Of a DNA stretch of 57,074 nucleotides, positions 16,612 through 24,410 are shown piece after piece. The notes under the pieces are model-generated. The model had not been told where the DNA came from and ran no database searches. It saw only the letters and a program-made list of their open reading frames with translations. This DNA comes from an uncultured Acidimicrobiaceae bacterium (lineage in GTDB: Bacteria > Actinomycetota > Acidimicrobiia > Acidimicrobiales > MedAcidi-G1): NCBI GenBank assembly GCA_913030665.1, contig CAJWFS010000005.1:1-57074 (forward strand). Reading direction: 5' to 3'. Each line of letters starts with the position of its first letter. Position 1 is the stretch's first letter. The translations under genes were made by a program, and so were the position numbers.

Positions 16612-17562
16612 GTGCCAGCGGTCGCCGTCTCCAACCTGACCAGGTCATACGGCGACGTGCTGGCCGTCGAGGACCTCTCGTTCACAGTGGAGCCGGGCGA
16701 GGTGTTCGCCCTGCTGGGGCCCAACGGAGCGGGCAAGTCGACCACGCTCGAGATCCTGGAGGGCCACCGGCGTCGGGACGGAGGCTCGGTCGAGGTGCTC
16801 GGTCGGGATCCCGCCGATGGCGATCGGGAGTTCCGGGACCGCATCGGGATCGTCCTACAGGAGGTCGGGATCGAGCGTGAGCTGACCGTGCGCGAGGTGC
16901 TGGAGCACTACGGCGCCTGCTACACGCGTCGCCTACCGGTGGATGACGTGCTGGACCTCGTGGGCCTGGATGGCCTCGGTGACCGGCGGACGCATCGCAT
17001 GTCGGGCGGACAGAAGCGGCGCATCGACCTGGCTACCGGCCTGATCGGCGATCCCGACCTGTTGTTCCTGGACGAGCCGACCACCGGCTTCGACCCGTCG
17101 GCCCGTCGCCAGGCGTGGGAGATGGTGGACGGCCTGCGGTCGCTTGGAAAGACCATCCTGTTGACCAGCCACTACATGGACGAGGTGGAGGCCCTGGCCG
17201 ATCGCATCCTGGTGATCGTCGGTGGTCGGGTGGTCGCCACGGGCACCCCGGATGAACTGCGAGGCGGCGCCGACCGTGACACGCTGATCCGTGTCCGGTT
17301 CCCCGCCGAGGCGAGCGGAACCCTGGACGGCCTGCTGTCCGCCCTGGTGGGCCGGGCCTCGGTGCGAAACGGCATGCTGGAGGTCAGGACCCCGGCGCCC
17401 ACCGCCGACCTCCACCACCTCACCACGTGGGCGGTGGAGCGCTCCCTGGAACTGGACGGCCTGGAGGTGAACCGCCCCACCCTCGAGGACGTCTACCTGG
17501 ACCTCATCGGCCACGGCGGAGACTCCGACGACCTCGAAGCGGGGGGGCCCGCCGGTGGCTGA
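16612..17562 (+). CDS. ABC exporter ATP-binding protein
   Basis: 316 residues from GTG at 16612. Walker A is GPNGAGKST, the Q-loop is IVLQEVGIE, the signature is MSGGQKRR, Walker B is LLFLDEP and the switch His is in LLTSHYMDE. The C-terminal 90 residues (DTLIRVRFPAE..., TLEDVYLDLIGHG) are the extension seen in DrrA/CcmA-like subunits of ABC-2 exporters. It energises export of an unknown compound, possibly a lipid or drug. The stop codon overlaps the permease start by eight bases, so the two are translationally coupled. A TAGGGT box lies seven bases before the start. Confidence 0.92.
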   Translation: MPAVAVSNLTRSYGDVLAVEDLSFTVEPGEVFALLGPNGAGKSTTLEILEGHRRRDGGSVEVLGRDPADGDREFRDRIGIVLQEVGIERELTVREVLEHYGACYTRRLPVDDVLDLVGLDGLGDRRTHRMSGGQKRRIDLATGLIGDPDLLFLDEPTTGFDPSARRQAWEMVDGLRSLGKTILLTSHYMDEVEALADRILVIVGGRVVATGTPDELRGGADRDTLIRVRFPAEASGTLDGLLSALVGRASVRNGMLEVRTPAPTADLHHLTTWAVERSLELDGLEVNRPTLEDVYLDLIGHGGDSDDLEAGGPAGG

Positions 17563-18382
17563 CCGCTTCCCCTCGTCGATGGGGCTGCTGGCCAGACAGG
17601 TCGGCTACCAGAACCGCCTGTTCCGGCGGACGGCCATCTCGGCGTTCTTCACCCTGGCGTTCCCGCTCATCTTCCTGCTCCTCTTCGGGGCGATCTTCGA
17701 CGACATCGACGTGGCTCCCGGACAGGCGGTTGCGGCTGCGCAGTTCTACGCCCCGGGACTGGCGGTGTTCACGGCCGTTTCGGCCACCTACACCAACATC
17801 GGGATCACCACGGCGATCTACCGGGACGAGGGGATCCTCATGCGGATCCGCAGCACGCCGCTGCCCCGCTGGGTCTACATGGGCGGGATCGTCGGATCAG
17901 CGGTCGCCATAGCGGTGGTCGGCTCGCTGGTGATGCTGGCAGTCGGCTTCGGGCTGTACGGCCTCGAGATGCAGGCGGATCGGATCCCGGCGGCCGTGGT
18001 CACCTTCGTGGTGGGCGTGGCCTCGTTCTCGCTGTTGGGCCTCGCCCTGGCGGCGATCGCCCCATCGGGGCAGTCGGCGCCGGCGCTGGCCCAGGCCACC
18101 ATCCTGCCGGTGGCGTTCATCTCCAACGTGTTCGTCGTCTTGCCCGATCCGGCCCGCTGGCTGGACATCGCCGGTGACGTCTTCCCGGTGAAACCGTTCG
18201 TGGAGGCCTTCTACGCCGCTTTCGATCCGTTCCGGACCGGCTCGGCGTGGGAGCCCGTTCTGCTGGTGCGGATCGCGGCATGGGGACTGTTCGGCGCCAT
18301 CGTGGCCGTCCGACGGTTCCGGTGGGAGCCGTCCACGGGAACCGGGTCCGGTGGCGGCCGGGGCCGCCGCAGCCGGCGCTGA
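17555..18382 (+). CDS. ABC-2 type exporter permease
   Basis: 275 residues from GTG at 17555, overlapping the end of the ATPase gene. Six hydrophobic segments are visible, beginning with AISAFFTLAFPLIFLLLFG and including VGSLVMLAVGFGLYGLEM and FVVGVASFSLLGLALAAIAP, the usual ABC-2 arrangement. A large first external loop follows helix 1 (FDDIDVAPGQAVAAAQFYAP). The C-terminus is strongly basic (GRGRRSRR), as expected for the cytoplasmic side. It forms the channel of a two-gene exporter with the preceding ATPase. The substrate is unknown. It ends 13 bases before the convergent cofC. Confidence 0.9.
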   Translation: MADRFPSSMGLLARQVGYQNRLFRRTAISAFFTLAFPLIFLLLFGAIFDDIDVAPGQAVAAAQFYAPGLAVFTAVSATYTNIGITTAIYRDEGILMRIRSTPLPRWVYMGGIVGSAVAIAVVGSLVMLAVGFGLYGLEMQADRIPAAVVTFVVGVASFSLLGLALAAIAPSGQSAPALAQATILPVAFISNVFVVLPDPARWLDIAGDVFPVKPFVEAFYAAFDPFRTGSAWEPVLLVRIAAWGLFGAIVAVRRFRWEPSTGTGSGGGRGRRSRR

Positions 18383-18395
18383 CCCTGCGCCGACC

Positions 18396-18959
18396 TCAGC
18401 CCTCCAACGCCGCCAGGTCGTCGGGGCCATCCACGTCCCAGGCCAGGTCGGGGTCCAGCAGGCTGCGCCATGCCAGCCCCAGGCGTTCGGCCTCGGCTAC
18501 GTGGGCCGCAAACGAGCCGGGACCGTAGGCGAACCGGAAGCCCGTGCCGGTGGGTACCACTGCCACGGGCGTGCCGTCGTGGTGCCGGTCCGGCACCAGC
18601 GTGATCCCGTCGAACCCTGCGCAGTGGTCCAGGCGGGTGGCTCGTGGCAGGTCGGCGTGGGCCACGACCACCGTCGCCACCCCGTCGGCCGCCAGCGCCT
18701 TCATGCCGGCTTCCACGGCCTGGTTCAGGCCAGGTCCGCCAACCCTGACCACGTCGGCACCCACCGATCGGGCCCAGGCATCCACGCCATCGTCGTCGCA
18801 GACCACTGTCACGGGGAGGGGAGCCGCTGCGGCCACCACGGTCCCGGCCATGCTCCGGGCCAGGTCGGCCCGGGCCTGACCGTCCAGGACCTCGGCCAGT
18901 CGGCCCTTGGCCGCCCCGAAGGCCTTCACCGGGATCAGTACAGCCACGGTTCCGGACAC
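18396..18959 (-). CDS. cofC: 2-phospho-L-lactate / phosphoenolpyruvate guanylyltransferase
   Basis: 187 residues from GTG at 18959. The nucleotidyltransferase opening VAVLIPVKAFGAAKGRLAEV, the VVCDDDGVDAWA strand and VVAHADLPRA match CofC/FbiD. This enzyme activates phosphoenolpyruvate (mycobacteria) or 2-phospholactate (archaea) with GTP as the first step of F420 side-chain assembly. It implies that the organism makes F420, which fits the LLM-family proteins in this window. In Mycobacterium tuberculosis fbiD is likewise next to and divergent from a gpsA gene, and the same arrangement occurs here. A TAGGCT box lies exactly six bases before the GTG. Other F420 genes are outside the window. Confidence 0.9.
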   Translation of the reverse strand: MSGTVAVLIPVKAFGAAKGRLAEVLDGQARADLARSMAGTVVAAAAPLPVTVVCDDDGVDAWARSVGADVVRVGGPGLNQAVEAGMKALAADGVATVVVAHADLPRATRLDHCAGFDGITLVPDRHHDGTPVAVVPTGTGFRFAYGPGSFAAHVAEAERLGLAWRSLLDPDLAWDVDGPDDLAALEG

Positions 18960-18965
18960 CGGCGA

Positions 18966-18971
18966 AGCCTA
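18966..18971 (-). promoter_or_regulatory. -10 element for cofC
   Basis: TAGGCT on the minus strand, six bases (TCGCCG) before the GTG at 18959. Leaderless spacing. Confidence 0.5.
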
Positions 18972-19043
18972 TGGGCCGATGCCGGGAGCCGATGTCCCGG
19001 GCGGTGCTGCGGTTCCGGACCGGGGGCGCCGGGTACCGGCCCG

Positions 19044-19049
19044 TAGGGT
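19044..19049 (+). promoter_or_regulatory. -10 element for gpsA
   Basis: TAGGGT followed by TGCACC (six bases) and the ATG at 19056. Leaderless spacing; no ribosome site is present. Confidence 0.5.
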
Positions 19050-19055
19050 TGCACC

Positions 19056-20072
19056 ATGTCCAGCGGCGGCGCGGTGTCGAGGGTGGCGGTCATCGGGGCC
19101 GGTTCCTGGGGGACGACGGTTGCCGCCCTGCTGGCTCCCGTGGTGCCCACCGTGCTGTGGTCCCGGAGGGCTGACGTGGCCACCGACGTGGCTGCCGGCC
19201 GTGGGAACCGCCGCTACCTGGACGGCTACACGCTGCCCTCACAGCTCGAGGCCACTGACGACCTGGGGTTGGCGGTCAGGGGCGCCGACCTGCTGGTGAT
19301 GGGCGTTCCCACCCACGGATTCCGCCAGGTCCTCGAGTCGATGGTGGACGTCGTCGGACCGAAGGCGCCCGTCATCAGCCTGGCCAAGGGGTTCGAGCGT
19401 TCGACCGGGCTGCGCATGAGCCAGGTGGCGGCCGACGTGCTGCCCGGCCGGCCGGTGGGTGCGCTGACAGGTCCGAACCTGGCCAGGGAGATCCTGGAGG
19501 GGCGATCGGCGGCCACCGTCATCGCTGCCACCGATCCGTCAGCCGCCTCGGCCCTGCAGGGGCTACTGGCGTCCGACCGGTTGCGGGTCTACACCAACGA
19601 CGATCTGGTCGGCTGTGAGCTGGGTGGGGCGCTGAAGAACGTGATCGCCCTGGCCGCCGGGATGGCCGAGGGGCTCGACACGGGGGACAACGCCCGGGCA
19701 GCGCTCATCACTCGGGCCCTGGCCGAGATGACCCGACTGGGTGTCGCCCTGGGGGGCGACCCCATGACCTTCGTCGGCCTGGCCGGCATGGGCGACGTCA
19801 TGGCCACCTGCATGAGCCCCCAGAGCCGGAACCGTTGGGTGGGCGAACAGGTGGGGCGTGGTGCTTCGCCGGACAGTGTGCTGGCCGACATGGACCAGGT
19901 CGCCGAGGGTGTTCGCACCGCTGCCGTCGCCTGCGAGATGGCCAACACCGTAGGCGTGGAGGTTCCGGTGGCCGAAGCCGTGCGGTCGGTGTTCGACGAG
20001 GGCCGGTCGCCCACCGAGGTGTGGTCGATGCTCATGTCCCGGCGGTCCGGCCCCGAGGTGTCGACCACCTGA
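19056..20072 (+). CDS. gpsA: Glycerol-3-phosphate dehydrogenase [NAD(P)+]
   Basis: 338 residues, normal length. The cofactor motif is VAVIGAGSWGTTVAALLAP, followed by DLLVMGVPTHGFRQVL, SLAKGFE, GPNLAREI, the catalytic lysine region GGALKNVIALAAGMAEG, and GLAGMGDVMATCMSPQSRN. It reduces dihydroxyacetone phosphate to sn-glycerol 3-phosphate for phospholipid synthesis in the cytoplasm. Divergent from cofC, as in mycobacteria. The stop codon overlaps the ATG of the next gene (TGATG), implying translational coupling. The lack of a ribosome site and a TAGGGT box at exact leaderless distance support the start. Confidence 0.95.
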   Translation: MSSGGAVSRVAVIGAGSWGTTVAALLAPVVPTVLWSRRADVATDVAAGRGNRRYLDGYTLPSQLEATDDLGLAVRGADLLVMGVPTHGFRQVLESMVDVVGPKAPVISLAKGFERSTGLRMSQVAADVLPGRPVGALTGPNLAREILEGRSAATVIAATDPSAASALQGLLASDRLRVYTNDDLVGCELGGALKNVIALAAGMAEGLDTGDNARAALITRALAEMTRLGVALGGDPMTFVGLAGMGDVMATCMSPQSRNRWVGEQVGRGASPDSVLADMDQVAEGVRTAAVACEMANTVGVEVPVAEAVRSVFDEGRSPTEVWSMLMSRRSGPEVSTT

Positions 20073-21589
20073 TGTCCCGGTTGACCGACCTGCTCCGGAG
20101 GCGTAGCGCTCCGGTCCCTGGACCCGTGGGCACCCGGCTGGGTACCGACGACGGCTTCCGGGCCGTGGTCGACGCCCGGGCCTCCGTCCATCCGTCAGGA
20201 ACCTCCCGTCGGGTGGAGTGGTGGATCGGTGGCGAGGATCGCTGGTATGCGCCGGCCGTGGAAGCGGCCGTGCGCCAGGACCGGCCGGGTCCGGCACCCG
20301 TGCTGGTCACCCGCATGCGCGTGGCGGGTGGCGACGTGGTGGCGACGACCTGGGCGACGCTGGCCAGCGGGTCGTCAGGTGCGGCTGTCGTCGTCGAGCT
20401 GGTCAACGAGACCCCGGTTCCGGTCGCCGTGGCGGTGACCGTCCAGGCCGCCAAGGGCGGGGCGATACGCCGCATCTCGGTTGACGGCCGTTGCATGCTG
20501 GTGGACGGCGAGACGGCGCTGGTCGTGGATCGAGAACCCGGCCGCTACGCCATGGTGGATGCGGCGGCCGACCTCTGGGAGACGGTGACCGGCGGCCGGG
20601 CGGTGATCGCCGCCCCTGAACCAGTCAGGTGCCGGATCGGTGCCGCGGCCGGTGCGTTGGTCGTCCCCCTGCCCCATCGCTCGGCCCTCAGGTTCGCGGT
20701 GCCCGCAGGCGACCTGGTGGACAACCCGTCGGTCGTGTTCCCGTCGGCGGAACGAGTCACCGCCGGGTGGGCGAGTCGGCTGGCCGATGCGGCGACTGTG
20801 GACTTGCCGGACCAGTCGCTGGCGGCCACGGCACACCGGAACCTCGTGGACCTCATGCTGGCGGACCCGACCCCTGCCGGGGCCGTGGAGCTCTGCAGGT
20901 GGGGACTGCCACGGAGGGCGGTGGAGTGCCTGCTCCACTCGGACGGCTCTCCCGGAGACCGACTGGCGGCTGCCGCATGGCTCTGGACCCTGGGTCGCCA
21001 ACCTGGGTGGTTCTCCGGTCCCGGCGGGATCCCGTTGGAGGACCTGGTCCGGTCGGCGGGAGACGTTCCGACGGCCCGGTGGGCCCTGGCGCGGATGTCC
21101 GGGCTCTTTTCTGCGCTCGGCGATACTCGGGCGGCCGCCGACGCCGGCCAACTCGTCGAGGTGGAAGGACCACCGGACCTCGTGGCGACCGACGTGGCCG
21201 CCACCTCGTTACGCGACCTGGCCGATCGGCTGGCGCGTATCTCTATCGACGGACTGGACCTGCTCGTCGACGTGCCGGACTCCTGGTTGGGAGGTGGCGT
21301 GGAGGTGCACGGCCTGGCCACGCAGCGCGGGAGTCTCGGCTTCGCCATACGGTGGCATGGCGATCGGCCGGCCCTGCTCTGGGAACTGGAGCGCCACGAC
21401 GACGGACCCGTCGTGCTGCGGGTCCCCGGCCTGGACACAGCCTTTTCGACGGTCGAGGCGACCGGTGAGGTGCTGCTGTCAGCCCCGGCGGGTCGGGTGC
21501 CCCCACCCCGCTCATCGTCCGGCCCGACACCCGGCGCGCCATACGATCCGCCCATCGCTCCCTCTCCCGAGGGTGGATCGTTCTCCTAA
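20072..21589 (+). CDS. Hypothetical protein, coupled to gpsA
   Basis: 505 residues from the ATG that overlaps the gpsA stop. No family is recognised. The first 270 or so residues look beta-rich, with many alternating Val/Ala strands (VVVELVNETPVPVAVAVTVQ, GETALVVDREPGRYAMVDAA). The middle (TAHRNLVDLMLADPTPAGAV, DRLAAAAWLWTLGRQPGWFS) is helical and resembles the end of family-15-like or other glycan-active (alpha/alpha) proteins only weakly. The last 100 residues are again beta-like, followed by a proline/serine-rich tail. No signal peptide is seen. Third-position GC is high and the frame is unbroken, so expression is likely. Its stop overlaps the -10 box of rnhB. Confidence 0.7.
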   Translation: MSRLTDLLRRRSAPVPGPVGTRLGTDDGFRAVVDARASVHPSGTSRRVEWWIGGEDRWYAPAVEAAVRQDRPGPAPVLVTRMRVAGGDVVATTWATLASGSSGAAVVVELVNETPVPVAVAVTVQAAKGGAIRRISVDGRCMLVDGETALVVDREPGRYAMVDAAADLWETVTGGRAVIAAPEPVRCRIGAAAGALVVPLPHRSALRFAVPAGDLVDNPSVVFPSAERVTAGWASRLADAATVDLPDQSLAATAHRNLVDLMLADPTPAGAVELCRWGLPRRAVECLLHSDGSPGDRLAAAAWLWTLGRQPGWFSGPGGIPLEDLVRSAGDVPTARWALARMSGLFSALGDTRAAADAGQLVEVEGPPDLVATDVAATSLRDLADRLARISIDGLDLLVDVPDSWLGGGVEVHGLATQRGSLGFAIRWHGDRPALLWELERHDDGPVVLRVPGLDTAFSTVEATGEVLLSAPAGRVPPPRSSSGPTPGAPYDPPIAPSPEGGSFS

Positions 21590-21592
21590 GGT
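21587..21592 (+). promoter_or_regulatory. -10 element for rnhB overlapping the upstream stop codon
   Basis: TAAGGT followed by CGGACC (six bases) and the ATG at 21599. Its TAA is the stop codon of the preceding 505-residue gene. Confidence 0.45.
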
Positions 21593-21598
21593 CGGACC

Positions 21599-22294
21599 AT
21601 GGCCGGTAGAACCCGAATGCGGGCGGCCCTGAGGGGAAAATCCCCGGGGCTGATCGCGGAACGCGACCTGTGGGATGCGGGCCACCGGGTGGTGGCGGGC
21701 CTGGACGAGGTGGGTAGGGGCGCCTGGGCCGGACCGTTGACGGTCGGTGTGGTGGTTCCCGACCAGAATCGACGGATCACCGGGGTCCGGGACTCCAAGA
21801 TGCTCACCGAGCCCGAGCGCGAAGCGTTGTTCGACCGCATCACCGGATGGGCCGAGGCGTGGTCCGTGGGCCACGCCAGCAACGACGAGTGCGATGACTT
21901 GGGCATGTCCGAGGCCCAGCGGCTGGCCGCCCGCCGAGCACTGGACGGCCTCGGCCTCACCGTGGACCGGGTACTCCTGGATGGCAATTGGGACTTCGTG
22001 GGTGGGGGGCGGGCCCGCACGATAGTGAGGGGTGACGCCACCTGCCTCTCGATAGCGGCTGCCTCGGTGGTTGCCAAGGTGACCCGCGACCGGATCCTGC
22101 GTGACGCCGACCGTCGCCACCCGGGCTTCGGGTTCGCCGAGTCCAAGGGCTATCCCAGTCCGGCGCACCGGACCGCCCTGGCCGAGCGTGGTGCCACCAC
22201 ATACCACCGCCGAACCTGGTCGTTCATGCACGGGCTGCCGGCGATTGGCGAGCCGCCCCGTGACAGGCACGGAGCCCCGCCACGCCTGTTCTGA
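21599..22294 (+). CDS. rnhB: Ribonuclease HII
   Basis: 231 residues. The RNase HII signature GLDEVGRGAWAGPLTVG supplies the first Asp-Glu pair at about residues 37-38. DSKMLTEPER, VLLDGNWDF (third Asp), and SIAAASVVAKVTRDRIL with the catalytic region after it are all conserved, and ESKGYPSPAHRTAL completes the family pattern. It cuts the RNA strand of RNA-DNA hybrids and removes misincorporated ribonucleotides in the cytoplasm. The first 25 residues are a basic extension (RTRMRAALRGK). The ATG lies six bases after a TAAGGT box, consistent with a leaderless message. Confidence 0.95.
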   Translation: MAGRTRMRAALRGKSPGLIAERDLWDAGHRVVAGLDEVGRGAWAGPLTVGVVVPDQNRRITGVRDSKMLTEPEREALFDRITGWAEAWSVGHASNDECDDLGMSEAQRLAARRALDGLGLTVDRVLLDGNWDFVGGGRARTIVRGDATCLSIAAASVVAKVTRDRILRDADRRHPGFGFAESKGYPSPAHRTALAERGATTYHRRTWSFMHGLPAIGEPPRDRHGAPPRLF

Positions 22295-22325
22295 GCCGCC
22301 TTCGCCCATGCAGGTGCATGGTCGC

Positions 22326-22331
22326 TACCGT
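22326..22331 (+). promoter_or_regulatory. -10 element for the gene at 22339
   Basis: TACCGT with seven bases to the GTG at 22339. Confidence 0.4.
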
Positions 22332-22338
22332 CTGATCC

Positions 22339-22782
22339 GTGCAGCGCGCCGTACGACTCCTCTGGCTCCTGGTCGCCTGGACGGCCATCGTGTGGGTGGG
22401 CCGCATCCGGAACATCGTCGGCGATGACACCTTGGCGGACGGGGACAGGGCATGGGGGACCGTGGTCGCCATCCTCTTCCTGGTGCTGGCCGCCGTCACC
22501 GCCACGCTTCCACTGGGCCTCTGGCACCGCCGCCCGCTGGGCTCGACCCGCCTGGTGGCGATCTTCTGCCTCTGGACGATCGCCTTCTGGGGCGTCCGGG
22601 GTGCCGGCCTGCTGCTCGCCGACCACGAGGTCGGCTTCAAGGTCGTACACACGGTGCTGGCCGGCGTGTCCATAGGCCTGGCGGTCCTCCTGCAGCGGGC
22701 CGACCGTGCCATCACCGCTGGAGTTGCCAACTCGGGAACGGTGGACCCGGAGGCGCACCGAGGCGTCGACACCGACCGCTAG
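22339..22782 (+). CDS. Small membrane protein of unknown function
   Basis: 147 residues from GTG at 22339. Four hydrophobic segments are visible: VRLLWLLVAWTAIVWVGRIR, AWGTVVAILFLVLAAVTATL, LVAIFCLWTIAFWGVRGAGL and VGFKVVHTVLAGVSIGLAVL. Both ends are hydrophilic and probably cytoplasmic. I recognise no family. The gene lies between rnhB (44 bases) and the Nfu_N-like gene. Its stop codon TAG is also the start of a TAGCCT box for the next gene, so the two genes may have separate promoters despite their spacing. Confidence 0.65.
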   Translation: MQRAVRLLWLLVAWTAIVWVGRIRNIVGDDTLADGDRAWGTVVAILFLVLAAVTATLPLGLWHRRPLGSTRLVAIFCLWTIAFWGVRGAGLLLADHEVGFKVVHTVLAGVSIGLAVLLQRADRAITAGVANSGTVDPEAHRGVDTDR

Positions 22783-22785
22783 CCT
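22780..22785 (+). promoter_or_regulatory. -10-like element before the Nfu_N-like gene
   Basis: TAGCCT, eight bases before the ATG at 22794. It overlaps the stop codon of the preceding gene. Confidence 0.35.
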
Positions 22786-22793
22786 CACGATCC

Positions 22794-23129
22794 ATGGGAC
22801 AGCCGATCACCGTCGTCTGCAGGCCGTCGTCGCGTGCCGGCGTCGTTCGGTTCGAGACCAACCGTGCCCTGACCGGTATGGGCCACGAGCGCTACCGGGC
22901 TGGGGATGACATCCCGGGAACCACGCCGGCCGACGAGCTGGCCCGCCGGCTGTTCGCACGTGGCGGGATCGCCGGTGTCCACATGAACGGCAGTGTCGTC
23001 ACCGTCGATATGGCCGATGCCGATGCCGACCCTGAGGGGATCGAGGAGATCATCGCCAGCCTCTACCTCTACTGGGTGGAGGGCGTCGAGGTTCCCGGCG
23101 ACGACGAGTTGACCGACGCCGTCGGCTGA
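22794..23129 (+). CDS. Stand-alone Nfu/NifU N-terminal-like domain protein
   Basis: 111 residues from ATG at 22794. The pattern RFETNRALTGMGHERYRAGD, ELARRLFARGGIAGVHMNGS and VVTVDMADADADPEGIEEII resembles the Nfu_N domain, normally found in front of the cluster-carrying NifU C-terminal domain of iron-sulfur carriers. Here the CxxC-bearing C-terminal domain is absent, so the protein cannot carry a cluster by that route. Actinobacterial single-domain versions have no firm role. The frame continues far upstream in the ORF, but the fold begins at MGQPITVVCRPSS. Neighbours give no further clue. Confidence 0.6.
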   Translation: MGQPITVVCRPSSRAGVVRFETNRALTGMGHERYRAGDDIPGTTPADELARRLFARGGIAGVHMNGSVVTVDMADADADPEGIEEIIASLYLYWVEGVEVPGDDELTDAVG

Positions 23130-23175
23130 CGCCCACTGGGGCGCCATCGGCGATCCCGAACCAGACTCAGCCACC

Positions 23176-24408
23176 ATGGGAATTCTGCCGGTCGACGTCC
23201 ATCCCTCCGAGGTGGGCCTGGATGCCGACCGCCTGCAACGCTTGGCCGACTTCGCCGGGGCGTTCGTGGAGGACGGTCACATGGTGGGCACCGACGTGCT
23301 GGTCGCCCGCCACGGACGCGTCGTGCTCCGCTCCACGGCCGGTCTGGCCGACCGGGAGAACGCCGTCGCCGTGGCCGACGACACCCTCTGGCGGATCTTC
23401 TCGATGACCAAGCCGATCACGTCGGTGGCCGTCATGCAGCTGGTGGAGGAGGGCCGCCTCAGGTTGCGGGACCCGGTGGCCGGCGTCCTGCCGGAGTTTG
23501 CCGCCCCTCAGGTGTTCGTGGGCGGGACCGCCGATTCACCGGAGGTGGTTCCCGCCGATAGGCCCATCACCATTGCCGACCTGCTCAGCCACACCTCGGG
23601 CCTCAGCTACTCCATCCTGGACCAGCACCCGGTGGATGAGATCTATCGACGGGCAGGCCTGGCGGCGATGGAACGGGGGGGAACCCTGGCCGACACGATC
23701 AGTCGGCTGGCCGTCCTGCCGCTCCGCCACCACCCGGCGACCCGGTGGTCGTACTCGATGGCCACCGACGTGCTGGGTCGCGTCGTCGAGGTGCTGGACG
23801 ATCGACCGTTCGCCGACTGCCTCGCCGACCGGATCCTGGAACCGTTGGGCATGGACGACACGTCGTTCCTGGTCCCCGACGAGAGGGTCGGACGGCTGTC
23901 CTCCTGCTACGGCTTCGCGCCGGGGTCGGAACCGGCCCTGTTGGACGCCGGACCCACGAGCGCCTACCGGGAGCCGTCGTGGCAGAGCGGCGGAGGTGGG
24001 CTGGTCTCGACGACCGGCGACTACCACCGGTTCTGCAGTGCGCTGCTGCGCGGTGGGGAGCTGGACGGGGCACGCATCCTGGGGCCGCGGACGGTCCGCT
24101 CCATGATGTCCAACCACCTGCCCGGTGGAGCCCACCTGGACCAGGTCGGAGACCCCCTGTACACGCCGGGCTTCTTCGCCGGCTGCGGCTTCGGCCTGGG
24201 CTTTGCCACCGTGGAGGACCCGGCTGTCGGGAGGATCCTCGCCTCACGTGGAGAGGCCTCCTGGGGTGGCATGGCCAGCACGGCCTTCTGGGTGGATCCG
24301 ACGGAGGGGATCCATGCGGTGTTCATGACCCAGCTGGTGCCGTCGGGCACCCACGTGTCGCTGCGATGGGACCTCCGCACGCTGGTCAACCAGGCGATCC
24401 TGGACTGA
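23176..24408 (+). CDS. Serine hydrolase, beta-lactamase/class C esterase family
   Basis: 410 residues. The SxxK motif is in RIFSMTKPITSVAVMQLVEE (Ser76 or thereabouts), with YSM at about residue 192 (in TRWSYSMATDVLGRV) as the Tyr motif. GYGF-like RRFC features and a final SWGGMASTAFWVDP segment follow the EstB/PBP4* pattern. No signal peptide is seen, so it is probably a cytoplasmic esterase or D-aminopeptidase-like hydrolase rather than a resistance enzyme. The stop codon is two bases from the start of the TrmH-type gene, so the pair is probably one operon. Confidence 0.87.
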   Translation: MGILPVDVHPSEVGLDADRLQRLADFAGAFVEDGHMVGTDVLVARHGRVVLRSTAGLADRENAVAVADDTLWRIFSMTKPITSVAVMQLVEEGRLRLRDPVAGVLPEFAAPQVFVGGTADSPEVVPADRPITIADLLSHTSGLSYSILDQHPVDEIYRRAGLAAMERGGTLADTISRLAVLPLRHHPATRWSYSMATDVLGRVVEVLDDRPFADCLADRILEPLGMDDTSFLVPDERVGRLSSCYGFAPGSEPALLDAGPTSAYREPSWQSGGGGLVSTTGDYHRFCSALLRGGELDGARILGPRTVRSMMSNHLPGGAHLDQVGDPLYTPGFFAGCGFGLGFATVEDPAVGRILASRGEASWGGMASTAFWVDPTEGIHAVFMTQLVPSGTHVSLRWDLRTLVNQAILD

Positions 24409-24410
24409 AT

